NCBI GenBank assembly: GCA_041391725.1
Contig: JAWKNL010000029.1
Span: 1 to 64,000 of the forward strand
Reading direction: 5' to 3'
Length of the DNA: 64,000 nt
Origin: JAGQVA01 sp041391725
GTDB taxonomy: Bacteria > Bacteroidota > Bacteroidia > J057
Shown piece by piece: positions 33,747-42,049 of this stretch. The number at the start of each line of letters is the position of its first letter. Positions within the stretch are counted from its first letter, which is position 1. Made by a program: the position numbers and the translations under genes. The notes under the pieces were generated by a model. That model was not told the origin of the DNA and searched no databases. It worked only from the letters and a program-made list of their open reading frames with translations.

Positions 33747-35018
33747 ATGAAAAGGAATTTTTTCCTGATTTTATCGGCTCTTCTGCTTTCCTCTATGGGT
33801 TGTCAGGAGGTAAAAGTAAAAGTGCAAACCGACACTGCACAGGTTCGCTCGATTTTCTCACGGGTTTCGGAATCGGGGTCAATCCAGCCGACCGTAGAAG
33901 TGCCCGTAGCGCCGGATGTGTCGGGAGAAGTGGTTTTCATCGCCATTCAGGAGGGGATGAAAGTAAAGCGCGGAGACCTGCTGGTCACCATCCGCCCCGA
34001 CGACTATAAGGCCCAGTTGGAGCAGGCAGAGGCCGCTGTCAACCGGAGCCAGGCGGCTTATCTTCAGGCCAAAGCGAGCGTAAGCCAGTCGAAAGCCACG
34101 TTGCTGCAAGACTCTGTGGCATTGGTTCGCAGCCGACAGTTGTTTTCTGAAAATGTCGTTTCCAAAGTAGATCTGGAAAATGCAGAGCTGAAATTTCACG
34201 TTTCCAAATCCCAGTATGAAGGCGCTCTGTTTAATGTACAGTCAGCTTTCTATCAGGTAAAAAGCGCTGAGGCCACGCGCAAACAGTCTCGGCAGAATCT
34301 CGACCGTACCAATATTTACGCTTCCATGGATGGTACGGTAACCAAACTCAATGTCGAACTGGGGCAACGGGTAGTGGGTACCAGTATGATGTCAGGAACC
34401 GAAATTCTCCGGATTGCAGACCTTTCCAGCATGGAGGTATTGGTGGAGATCAATGAAAATGACATTATCAATGTGGCACTCGAAGATTCTGCCAAAATTG
34501 AGGTGGATGCCTTCCCCGGAGAAGTTTTTTATGGAAAAGTGTCGGAGATCGCCTATTCTGCTACGGTAGCAGGGCTGGCAAGTACCGTCCAGGTTACCAA
34601 CTTTGAAGTAAAGGTAACGATTTCCCCCGGGTCGTATGAGCACATTTCCCTTCCCAAAAAGACGACATCAGCAGTAGAAAGCCCTTTCCGCCCCGGTATG
34701 ACGGCGCTGGTAGAAATCTACACCCGCAGTGAATCAGATGTAACGGCAGTTCCCATACAGGCGGTAACACTCCGCGACGATGAGGCGGGCGGAACCAAAG
34801 AAGTGATATTCGTAGTGGAAGAAGGGAAAGTAAAAGAAATACCCGTGGAAACAGGCATCAGCGATGATACGCATATTCATATTCGTTCGGGCGTGGCAAA
34901 GGATCAGAAAGTGGTAACAGGCCCCTACACGATTCTTTCCAAAAGGCTGAAAGACGGGTTGCCGGTAGAAGAATCTTCAGAAAACAATGCATCAAGATCA
35001 GAAGGGGGAAATGATTAA
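33747..35018 (+). CDS. Periplasmic adaptor lipoprotein of an efflux system (HlyD/MacA-like)
   Basis: 423 residues from the ATG at 33747 (M-K-R-N-F-F-L-I-L). Lipobox S-S-M-G-C gives a lipidated Cys19. A lipoyl-like half-motif (V-A-P-D-V-S-G-E-V) precedes a long coiled-coil hairpin (about 100-180; A-A-V-N-R-S-Q-A-A-Y-L-Q-A). The second lipoyl half (S-M-D-G-T-V-T-K-L-N) and beta-barrel domains follow, with F-R-P-G-M-T-A-L-V-E as in MacA-type adaptors. It links an inner-membrane pump to the TolC protein encoded just upstream. No ABC (MacB) or RND permease gene follows; the next gene is pcrA. The pump must be encoded elsewhere or shared. Confidence 0.88.
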   Translation: MKRNFFLILSALLLSSMGCQEVKVKVQTDTAQVRSIFSRVSESGSIQPTVEVPVAPDVSGEVVFIAIQEGMKVKRGDLLVTIRPDDYKAQLEQAEAAVNRSQAAYLQAKASVSQSKATLLQDSVALVRSRQLFSENVVSKVDLENAELKFHVSKSQYEGALFNVQSAFYQVKSAEATRKQSRQNLDRTNIYASMDGTVTKLNVELGQRVVGTSMMSGTEILRIADLSSMEVLVEINENDIINVALEDSAKIEVDAFPGEVFYGKVSEIAYSATVAGLASTVQVTNFEVKVTISPGSYEHISLPKKTTSAVESPFRPGMTALVEIYTRSESDVTAVPIQAVTLRDDEAGGTKEVIFVVEEGKVKEIPVETGISDDTHIHIRSGVAKDQKVVTGPYTILSKRLKDGLPVEESSENNASRSEGGND

Positions 35019-35043
35019 TCAGATTTTTCCCTAACTTAGATGT

Positions 35044-37272
35044 GTGGAATTTTTAAATGAACTGAACGACGCGCAACGTGAAGCAGTAATGAGTGTGGAA
35101 GGCCCGCAACTCGTTATTGCCGGTGCAGGAAGTGGTAAAACCCGGGTCCTTACTTATCGGCTGGCATTTATCCTTTCACAGGGCCTCGCAGACCCGCAGG
35201 AGTTACTTGCCCTTACCTTTACCAACAAGGCAGCAAAGGAAATGAAAGACCGTATTCTACGGCTGATCGGCCCGGAAGCCAAAAGCCTTGTGATGGGTAC
35301 GTTTCACTCCATATTTTCCAGACTTTTGCGGGTCGAAGCCGAAAAACTGGGCTACACCAATTCGTTTACCATTTACGACAGCGACGATTCTCTCCGCCAG
35401 GTAAAGGCTATTCTTAAAGAACGAAACCTCAACGATAAAATATTTAAACCTACTGTCATCCGCAATGCCATCAGTACAGCCAAAAGCAGGCTCGTAACTC
35501 CGGCAGAATATATCGAAATGGCTACGGATGAATTTAACCAGACAGTAGCCCAAATCTTCAACACCTACAACCAGCGCCTGTTTAAGTCCAACGCCATGGA
35601 CTTCGATGATCTGCTGATCAAACCGCTGGAACTGTTTGAGAAATTTCCAGACATTCTTTACAAATACCAGCACAGGTTTAAGTTTATCATGGTGGACGAA
35701 TATCAGGATACCAATATCGCCCAGTACCTGATCACAAAAAAACTTTCCGCCGTCCACGAAAATATCTGTGTCGTCGGCGATGATGCCCAAAGTATCTACG
35801 CCTTCCGCGGGGCAAATATTCAGAACATCCTCAATCTGAAAAAAGATTACCCCGATCTGAAAGTCTATAAGCTGGAGCAAAATTACCGCTCCACACAGAA
35901 TATCGTTAATGCCGCAAACTCTGTCATCTCCCGCAATAAGGATCAGATTCAGAAAAAAGTATTTACCCGAAATGATGAAGGGGAAAAAATCCATCTGATT
36001 GAAACCACTTCTGAGCAGGAAGAGGCTCGTCAGATAAGCGGCCTGATCCGCGAGCAGAAGCAGATGCTCAATTTTTTCCATAAAGATTTTGCCATTTTAT
36101 ACCGAACCAACGCCCAGTCCCGCGCGCTGGAAGATGAACTCCGCCGCACAGGAATTACCTACCGGGTGTTTGGCGGACTTTCATTCTACCAGAGAAAAGA
36201 AATTAAGGATGTCGTAGCCTATTTGCGACTGGCTATCAATCCGCGCGATGAACAATCGCTCGACAGGATCATCAATTATCCCACGCGGGGCATTGGCAAA
36301 ACTTCACTGGAAAGAATTACCGTTTACGCAGACCAGCACAACCTGACCATGTGGGAAACACTCGAGCGGGTTTCAGACACCGGGCTCAGTGGCCGTACGG
36401 CGGGCATTATCAGCGATTTTGTGACCATGATCAAAAGCTTTGGGGTAGTCGCCCGGCACGGCGACGCCTACGAAGCTGCCAGTCATATAGCCAAAAACTC
36501 AGGCATACTGAAAGAACTCCACGCCGAAAATACTACCGAAGGATTATCCCGCTGGGAAAACGTGCAGGAGCTTCTGAATGCAGCCCAGGCATTTACCGAA
36601 AACCCCGATCAGGAAAATGTGAGCCTGGAGAGTTTTCTGGCAGATATTTCGCTGTTTACCGATCAGGATCAGAATACAGACAATGACGACTACGTCACGC
36701 TGATGACCATTCACTCAGCCAAGGGTCTGGAGTTTAAATCCGTTTTTCTTGTGGGAATGGAAGAAAACCTGTTTCCCAGTTCGCTCTCCATCGAAACCCG
36801 GGCCGACCTCGAAGAAGAACGGCGGCTGTTTTATGTTGCAGTTACAAGAGCCGAAAAAAGACTTACGCTGTCTTATGCGCGGTCGAGGTATAAATTTGGC
36901 ACATTGCAATTTAATGAGCCCAGCCGGTTTATTGACGAAATTGACCCCAACTGCCTGATTCGCCCTTATCAGATGGGCATGCGCAGAGAAGTAGCCGGCA
37001 GAGGAGCTGTGGGGGCCGGAGAAAGGCGACCCGCCGCCAAATCGCCCATTCAACAGACCAGGGCCACTGTGAATACAGAAAAAACCGATTTCCCGCTGGC
37101 AGATCCCAAACAGATTGTGCCGGGTATTCAGGTAGTTCACGAAAAGTTTGGCAAAGGAAAAGTTCTGGCAGTCGAAGGAGAAGGAGGCGAAAAAAAAGCA
37201 ACGATTTTTTTCGACCAGAAAGGCCAGCGGGTACTGTTATTAAAGTATGCCAGATTGCAGATTATCAGGTAA
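35044..37272 (+). CDS. pcrA: UvrD/PcrA family DNA helicase
   Basis: 742 residues from a GTG at 35044 (an ATG at 35040 is out of frame). Superfamily 1 3'-5' helicase motifs are all present: Q motif L-N-D-A-Q-R-E-A-V, Walker A A-G-A-G-S-G-K-T ending at Thr33, motif II V-D-E-Y-Q-D-T-N, motif III G-D-D-A-Q-S-I-Y-A-F-R-G-A, motif V T-I-H-S-A-K-G-L-E, and motif VI V-A-V-T-R-A. A disordered linker leads to a C-terminal Tudor-like module (G-I-Q-V-V-H-E-K-F-G-K-G-K-V-L), which in PcrA/UvrD binds RNA polymerase. It acts in repair, replication restart and removal of nucleoprotein blocks. The gene lies 25 bases after the adaptor gene, with a TAACTTAG box close to its start. Confidence 0.94.
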   Translation: MEFLNELNDAQREAVMSVEGPQLVIAGAGSGKTRVLTYRLAFILSQGLADPQELLALTFTNKAAKEMKDRILRLIGPEAKSLVMGTFHSIFSRLLRVEAEKLGYTNSFTIYDSDDSLRQVKAILKERNLNDKIFKPTVIRNAISTAKSRLVTPAEYIEMATDEFNQTVAQIFNTYNQRLFKSNAMDFDDLLIKPLELFEKFPDILYKYQHRFKFIMVDEYQDTNIAQYLITKKLSAVHENICVVGDDAQSIYAFRGANIQNILNLKKDYPDLKVYKLEQNYRSTQNIVNAANSVISRNKDQIQKKVFTRNDEGEKIHLIETTSEQEEARQISGLIREQKQMLNFFHKDFAILYRTNAQSRALEDELRRTGITYRVFGGLSFYQRKEIKDVVAYLRLAINPRDEQSLDRIINYPTRGIGKTSLERITVYADQHNLTMWETLERVSDTGLSGRTAGIISDFVTMIKSFGVVARHGDAYEAASHIAKNSGILKELHAENTTEGLSRWENVQELLNAAQAFTENPDQENVSLESFLADISLFTDQDQNTDNDDYVTLMTIHSAKGLEFKSVFLVGMEENLFPSSLSIETRADLEEERRLFYVAVTRAEKRLTLSYARSRYKFGTLQFNEPSRFIDEIDPNCLIRPYQMGMRREVAGRGAVGAGERRPAAKSPIQQTRATVNTEKTDFPLADPKQIVPGIQVVHEKFGKGKVLAVEGEGGEKKATIFFDQKGQRVLLLKYARLQIIR

Positions 37273-37427
37273 ATCAGCTTTCGGAGATGGTATTGCAGAT
37301 TTCAATTATTTTTCCCTATTTTGCAACATAAATCCACCCACTCCTGAAGTGTTCACTCCCAATGGTCCTGATAACAAATGACTGACCCGGAAAACAAAGG
37401 GAGAAACAAGCATTCACACTTCTACAT

Positions 37428-38096
37428 ATGAAATATAAAATATCAGCAGAACCTCTCAAGCTTCGCGAATTTGGCAGGAATGTCCAGTCAATGGTAAACT
37501 ATGCCCTTACCATTGAGGATAAGGAGGTAAGGACAAGGGTAGCCAATGAGATCGTGAAAATCATGACCAACCTCAACCCAAACCTGAAAGATAACCCCGA
37601 TTATAAACAAAAACTCTGGGATGCGCTGTTTCTTATCAGTGAAAACGAATTGGATGTAGAATCGCCTTTTCCGAAACCAGAGCATACCACACTGGTGCTC
37701 AAAGGCGGGAAAAAAGTACCTTACCTGAAAGAAAAACCGCGTTACAGGCAGTATGGCAATCATGTACATATGATGATTTCCAAAGCGATTGAGATGGAAG
37801 ACGGGCCGTTCAAAGCTGATTATATCAACCAGATCGCCAACACAATGAAACTTTTCCTCAAGACGATGGACAGAGACAACGCACAGGAAGAGGTCATTGC
37901 AGAGCATATGAACGAAATTTCCCGGGGAAGAATAAAGGTACAGGCCGAAGATCTTACCTTGTCAAGAGTTGCTCTTAATCCTCCGTTATTCAACCAGCCC
38001 ACCACCCACAAAACCCCCAGCCGGAACAACAATAACAACAACAACGGCGGGAAAAACTTTAAGCGAAAAAACAACAAAAGACGGCGCAAAAACTAG
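37428..38096 (+). CDS. DUF4290 family protein with basic Asn-rich tail
   Basis: 222 residues. The first 170 form the DUF4290 domain, found next to murA in many Bacteroidota. It begins M-K-Y-K-I-S-A-E-P-L-K-L-R-E-F-G-R-N and is largely helical. The tail is low-complexity: a run of seven Asn (codons AAC/AAT) followed by a strongly basic stretch (K-R-K-N-N-K-R-R-R-K-N), suggestive of nucleic-acid contact. No function is established. It is soluble with no signal peptide. The next gene, murA, starts 26 bases downstream, so they probably form an operon. Upstream lies a likely promoter (TTG at 37293, then TATTTTG at 37317-37323). Confidence 0.82.
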   Translation: MKYKISAEPLKLREFGRNVQSMVNYALTIEDKEVRTRVANEIVKIMTNLNPNLKDNPDYKQKLWDALFLISENELDVESPFPKPEHTTLVLKGGKKVPYLKEKPRYRQYGNHVHMMISKAIEMEDGPFKADYINQIANTMKLFLKTMDRDNAQEEVIAEHMNEISRGRIKVQAEDLTLSRVALNPPLFNQPTTHKTPSRNNNNNNNGGKNFKRKNNKRRRKN

Positions 38097-38122
38097 CGTA
38101 CGGTTTTACAATATCAGCATAC

Positions 38123-39436
38123 ATGGAATTTTTTGAAGTTCAGGGAGGGCATCAGCTTCACGGCGAAATCACTCCCCAGGGCGCAAAGAATGAAGCTCTT
38201 CAGATTCTCTGCGCAGTATTGCTCACCTCCGAACCCGTTACCATTACCAACATACCCGATATCGTAGATGTCAATCGCCTGATAGACATCATCGGTACTA
38301 TGGGCGTAACTGTCGAGCGGCTGGCCCCTGATACCTGTCGTTTTACTGCCAATGAAGTTGACCTGGATTTCCTGCGGTCTTCTGCCTATCTCAAAAAAGC
38401 CCGTGCACTCAGAGGCTCAATCATGCTGGTCGGCCCCCTGCTGGGTCGCTTCGGCAAAGCGTATATCTCCAAGCCCGGAGGTGATAAAATCGGCAGGCGC
38501 AGGCTTGATACCCACTTCTGGGGTTTTCAGCAACTGGGAGCCGAATTTAATTACAACGACGCTGAAGAAATCTTTGAAGTTGCCGCCCCGGGACGCCTCC
38601 GAGGAAAATATATGCTGCTCGACGAAGCATCGGTTACCGGTACAGCCAATATCGTCATGGCTGCCGTACTCGCCGAAGGAACCACACAGATCTATCACGC
38701 AGCTTGTGAACCCTATCTCCAGCAGTTGTGTGCCATGCTCAACCGCATGGGCGCCAAAATTTCCGGTATTGGCAGCAATCTCCTTACCATTGAAGGTGTA
38801 GAATCACTTGGAGGTACAACGCATCGCATGCTTGCCGATATGATTGAGGTCGGCAGTTTTATCGGAATGGCGGCCATGACGCAAAGCCGGCTTACCATTA
38901 AAGATGCAGGTGTACAACATCTGGGCATTATACCCGAAACCTTCCGGCGAATGGGTGTCAACCTCGAAATAGCCGGAGACGATATTATCGTACATCAGCA
39001 GGATATTTGCGAAATAGATACATTTATTGACGGCAGTATCCTCACCGTTTCGGACCACCCCTGGCCGGGCTTTACCCCTGACCTGCTGAGTATCATTCTG
39101 GTGCTGGCCACTCAATGCAAAGGCTCCGTGTTGATTCACCAGAAAATGTTTGAAAGCCGCCTCTTTTTTGTGGACAAACTGATCGATATGGGAGCGCAGA
39201 TTATCCTCTGTGATCCGCACCGGGCTACCGTAATCGGGCTCGAAAGAAAGCAAAAGCTGAAAGCCATTTCCATGACCAGCCCCGACATACGGGCTGGCGT
39301 CGCGCTGCTGATTGCAGCACTTTCAGCAGGTGGTACATCCCGGATTTATAATATTGAGCAGATCGACAGAGGCTATCAGAATATTGAGCAGCGACTGACT
39401 TCCATCGGTGCGAAAATCACTCGTAAACGGGAGTAA
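38123..39436 (+). CDS. murA: UDP-N-acetylglucosamine 1-carboxyvinyltransferase MurA, Asp-type active site
   Basis: Transfers enolpyruvate from PEP to UDP-GlcNAc, the first committed step of peptidoglycan synthesis. 437 residues with the EPSP-synthase-like inside-out barrel: Q-G-A-K-N-E-A-L near residue 20, R-G-S-I-M-L-V-G-P-L-L near 100, and P-D-I-R-A-G-V-A-L-L near the C-terminus. The residue that is the catalytic Cys115 in E. coli is replaced by Asp121 (K-P-G-G-D-K-I-G). An Asp at this place is known in Mycobacterium and Chlamydia MurA and removes the thiol that fosfomycin alkylates. The enzyme should be active but fosfomycin-insensitive. It follows the DUF4290 gene by 26 bases. Confidence 0.95.
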   Translation: MEFFEVQGGHQLHGEITPQGAKNEALQILCAVLLTSEPVTITNIPDIVDVNRLIDIIGTMGVTVERLAPDTCRFTANEVDLDFLRSSAYLKKARALRGSIMLVGPLLGRFGKAYISKPGGDKIGRRRLDTHFWGFQQLGAEFNYNDAEEIFEVAAPGRLRGKYMLLDEASVTGTANIVMAAVLAEGTTQIYHAACEPYLQQLCAMLNRMGAKISGIGSNLLTIEGVESLGGTTHRMLADMIEVGSFIGMAAMTQSRLTIKDAGVQHLGIIPETFRRMGVNLEIAGDDIIVHQQDICEIDTFIDGSILTVSDHPWPGFTPDLLSIILVLATQCKGSVLIHQKMFESRLFFVDKLIDMGAQIILCDPHRATVIGLERKQKLKAISMTSPDIRAGVALLIAALSAGGTSRIYNIEQIDRGYQNIEQRLTSIGAKITRKRE

Positions 39437-39535
39437 ATAGCTCATTCAAAGCCCTTTGGTAACCCTGACGACAATTCCGCCGTTTTTTCATTTGTATATT
39501 TACTTATCTTTATTCGATCTGTTAATAGAAAAACA

Positions 39536-40102
39536 ATGAAGAAAAGAATTGTCATATCCGTTTTGTCCTTCCTGCTTTTGGGAGCCGGGCTGTGGTTCTC
39601 GGGATTTGTTACCTCTCCGGCTGAAAAATCTATATCCGCAGACGCACAGATTCAATGGATGACCATCGAACAGGCTGCCCTCGCCGCTCAGAAAGATCAC
39701 AAAAAAATTCTTGTGGATGTATATACAGACTGGTGTGGATGGTGTAAAAAGCTGGACAAGGATACCTACACCGATCCCAAAGTGATTGAATACATCCGGA
39801 AAAACTATCACGCAGTCAAATTGAATGCAGAACAAAAGGAGGATATTACGGTAGGTGGTGTCACCTATAAATATGTCGCCAGCGGGCGGCGCGGTTACCA
39901 TGAGCTTGCCGCCAATATGCTTAATGGCCGTATGTCCTATCCGTCAACCGTATTTTTCGACCATCAGTTGAATATCATCACCAACGTGCCGGGCTATCAC
40001 GACGCAAAAGAAATGCTCGCTATTGTCAGTTTTCTGGGTGAAGATGCTTATAAAACAACCTCCTGGGAGGTTTATCAACGCGATTTCCATAATCAACGCT
40101 GA
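39536..40102 (+). CDS. Exported thioredoxin-fold protein with a CGWC active site
   Basis: 188 residues. An N-terminal hydrophobic helix (about 4-24) places it in the periplasm, as a signal anchor or signal peptide. The redox motif is C-G-W-C at 67-70 inside V-D-V-Y-T-D-W-C-G-W-C-K-K-L, followed by S-Y-P-S-T-V-F-F, whose cis-Pro is that of the thioredoxin fold. Such DUF255/thioredoxin-like proteins reduce or isomerise disulfides in exported proteins; the partner is unknown. About 30 bases after the stop is a 10-bp inverted repeat that precedes the grpE promoter and may double as its terminator. Confidence 0.83.
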   Translation: MKKRIVISVLSFLLLGAGLWFSGFVTSPAEKSISADAQIQWMTIEQAALAAQKDHKKILVDVYTDWCGWCKKLDKDTYTDPKVIEYIRKNYHAVKLNAEQKEDITVGGVTYKYVASGRRGYHELAANMLNGRMSYPSTVFFDHQLNIITNVPGYHDAKEMLAIVSFLGEDAYKTTSWEVYQRDFHNQR

Positions 40103-40131
40103 TCGGGAAAAACATAAAAGCCTGCCAGTTG

Positions 40132-40163
40132 TGCCAATGACGATTGCCATATTGTCATTGGCA
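40132..40163. repeat. 10-bp perfect inverted repeat upstream of grpE
   Basis: TGCCAATGAC (40132-40141) and GTCATTGGCA (40154-40163) are separated by 12 bases, which contain a further TGCCA at 40145-40149. It lies 33 bases before the grpE -7 box. It is not a CIRCE element and has no T-tract, so an operator or a weak terminator of the thioredoxin gene are both possible. Confidence 0.55.
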
Positions 40164-40195
40164 TAAATTATGTTTTATACCACGCATCAAATGTT

Positions 40196-40203
40196 TATTT
40201 TTG
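40196..40203 (+). promoter_or_regulatory. Predicted -7 promoter element of grpE-dnaJ
   Basis: TATTTTTG, an exact TAnnTTTG match, lies 34 bases before the chosen grpE ATG. A T-rich TGTTTT stands near the -33 position. Confidence 0.55.
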
Positions 40204-40237
40204 CGCCTTCTGCGACAGGTTTAAAATTGTGAAAATT

Positions 40238-40885
40238 ATGAAGGAAGAGACGAAAGACCATGTAGCCGACCAAAATCATACAGAATCTGAGGCACAATCA
40301 CAGGAAATGCCCGTGGCCGAAAACGAAACACAGTTGGAGACTGAATCTGAACCCACGGAAGAATCTACGGAACAGAATGTTCCCGATAGCTTTGCTTCAT
40401 TAGAAGATGCAATCAAGGTAATCGCGAACCTCCAGCTCAAATTGCGCAATGCGCACCAACATATCGAAGAACATAAGGATAAGGTATTGCGCCTTCAGGC
40501 TGATTTTGACAATTTCCGGAAAAGAAAAGCCAAAGAACAGGCAGATACTGTCAGATTCGCTAATCAGGATCTGCTGCTGAGCCTCCTTCCGGTTCTCGAC
40601 AATTTTTCCCGCACCCTTGATGCGATAGACAAAACTGACAACCTGGCAGCAGTCAAAGAAGGCATTGGCCTGGTTGATAACAGCATGCGCCAGCAATTAA
40701 CCAAAATCGGGCTTGAACCCATCGATTGTGTAGGCAAACACTTTGACTCCGAATTGCACGAAGCGATTTCCAGCATACCGACTGACGATGAGTCAAAAAA
40801 AGGATTGATTATCGACGAAGTGGAAAAAGGTTATAAATACCGCGAAAAAGTTATCCGTTTCTCCAAAGTAATTGTGGGCGAATAA
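40238..40885 (+). CDS. grpE: Nucleotide exchange factor GrpE
   Basis: 215 residues from the ATG at 40238 (M-K-E-E-T-K-D-H-V); a GTG three codons upstream is possible. The N-terminal 60 residues are acidic and disordered, then comes the long dimerising coiled coil (R-L-Q-A-D-F-D-N-F-R-K-R) and the beta domain with the family signature ending V-E-K-G-Y-K-Y-R-E-K-V-I-R-F-S-K-V-I-V. GrpE releases ADP from DnaK. The dnaJ gene starts six bases after the stop, so the two are an operon; dnaK is not in the window. The inverted repeat upstream may control heat-shock expression. Confidence 0.95.
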   Translation: MKEETKDHVADQNHTESEAQSQEMPVAENETQLETESEPTEESTEQNVPDSFASLEDAIKVIANLQLKLRNAHQHIEEHKDKVLRLQADFDNFRKRKAKEQADTVRFANQDLLLSLLPVLDNFSRTLDAIDKTDNLAAVKEGIGLVDNSMRQQLTKIGLEPIDCVGKHFDSELHEAISSIPTDDESKKGLIIDEVEKGYKYREKVIRFSKVIVGE

Positions 40886-40891
40886 TAGCTT

Positions 40892-42049
40892 ATGGCAAAG
40901 AGAGACTATTATGAAATCCTGGAAGTCGCCAAAGGTGCCTCCAAAGATGAACTGAAAAAAGCCTACAGAAAAAAGGCCATTCAGTATCACCCCGACAAAA
41001 ACCCCGGGGATAAAGATGCTGAAGAAAAGTTTAAAGAAGCAGCCGAAGCTTATGAAGTCCTGAGCGACGACCAAAAGCGTGCTGCCTACGACCGGTTTGG
41101 CCACGCTGGTGTCAGCGGTGCTTCCGGAGGTGGTTATCAGGGCAGAGGCTTTGAAGATATTTTCACCCAGTTTGGTGATATTTTCGGGGATGGAAGCCCA
41201 TTTGGTGACTTCTTCGGAGGTTCTACAGGCGGTCGCCGCCGAACCCGCAGAGGCCAGCGCGGGGGAGACATCCGAATCAAACTGGCCCTCACCCTTGATC
41301 AGATCGCTGCCGGAGTAGAAAAAACCATCAAGCTCAACCGCCAGATGGAATGCAAAGAATGCTCCGGATCAGGTGCCGAAAATGGAACTGCTTTTACCAC
41401 CTGCCCCACCTGCAACGGCGCAGGAGAAATAAGACAACAGGCAGGCGGCGGGTTCTTTCAGCAAATTGTCATTTCCACCTGCCCTACCTGCCAGGGGGAA
41501 GGAAGAATTATTTCCAAAGGCTGCCGCACCTGTGAAGGCAAAGGCCGTGTACCCGAGGAAGATACCGTTACCGTAAAAATTCCGCCCGGCGTACAGGAAG
41601 GCATGTCGCTCAGCGTCAGAGGTAAAGGAAATGCCGGCCTGCGCGGAGGCGCTCCCGGCGACCTGATTATCCAGATTGAAGAAACCAAATCCGACCTCTT
41701 TGAAAGAGATGGAGACAATCTCGTCCACGAACTATTTATCAGCTTCCCGGAAGCAGCCCTGGGCACACAGGTAGAAGTACCCACCCTCAGCGGCGCTGTG
41801 CGTATCAAAATCAATCCCGGGACACAAGCCGGCAAAGTAGTCAGGCTTCGGGGAAAAGGCATTGCCAATATCAACGGCTATGGGACCGGAGATCTTCTCG
41901 TCCATATCAATGTATGGACGCCCGAGAACCTTTCTCCCGAAGAAAGAAAGATTCTTACCCGGCTGATGGATTCTGACAACTTTAAACCTAATCCTACCAA
42001 AGAACAGAAAGGGCTTTTCTCCAAAATTCGGGAATTCTTCAGCGCATGA
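40892..42049 (+). CDS. dnaJ: Molecular chaperone DnaJ
   Basis: 385 residues, the full type I build. The J domain holds Y-H-P-D-K-N. A Gly/Phe-rich linker follows (G-F-E-D-I-F-T-Q-F-G-D-I-F-G-D-G). Four zinc-binding repeats come next: C-K-E-C-S-G-S-G, C-P-T-C-N-G-A-G, C-P-T-C-Q-G-E-G and C-R-T-C-E-G-K-G. Then comes the C-terminal substrate-binding domain. DnaJ delivers unfolded clients to DnaK and stimulates its ATPase. It is coupled to grpE upstream, and the downstream helicase gene overlaps its last four bases (ATGA), so the helicase is in the same transcript. Confidence 0.97.
   Translation: MAKRDYYEILEVAKGASKDELKKAYRKKAIQYHPDKNPGDKDAEEKFKEAAEAYEVLSDDQKRAAYDRFGHAGVSGASGGGYQGRGFEDIFTQFGDIFGDGSPFGDFFGGSTGGRRRTRRGQRGGDIRIKLALTLDQIAAGVEKTIKLNRQMECKECSGSGAENGTAFTTCPTCNGAGEIRQQAGGGFFQQIVISTCPTCQGEGRIISKGCRTCEGKGRVPEEDTVTVKIPPGVQEGMSLSVRGKGNAGLRGGAPGDLIIQIEETKSDLFERDGDNLVHELFISFPEAALGTQVEVPTLSGAVRIKINPGTQAGKVVRLRGKGIANINGYGTGDLLVHINVWTPENLSPEERKILTRLMDSDNFKPNPTKEQKGLFSKIREFFSA

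Noticed and set aside
40103..40237. CIRCE (HrcA) operator before grpE
   Set aside because: The TTAGCACTC/GAGTGCTAA sequence is absent; the inverted repeat there has a different sequence and spacing.
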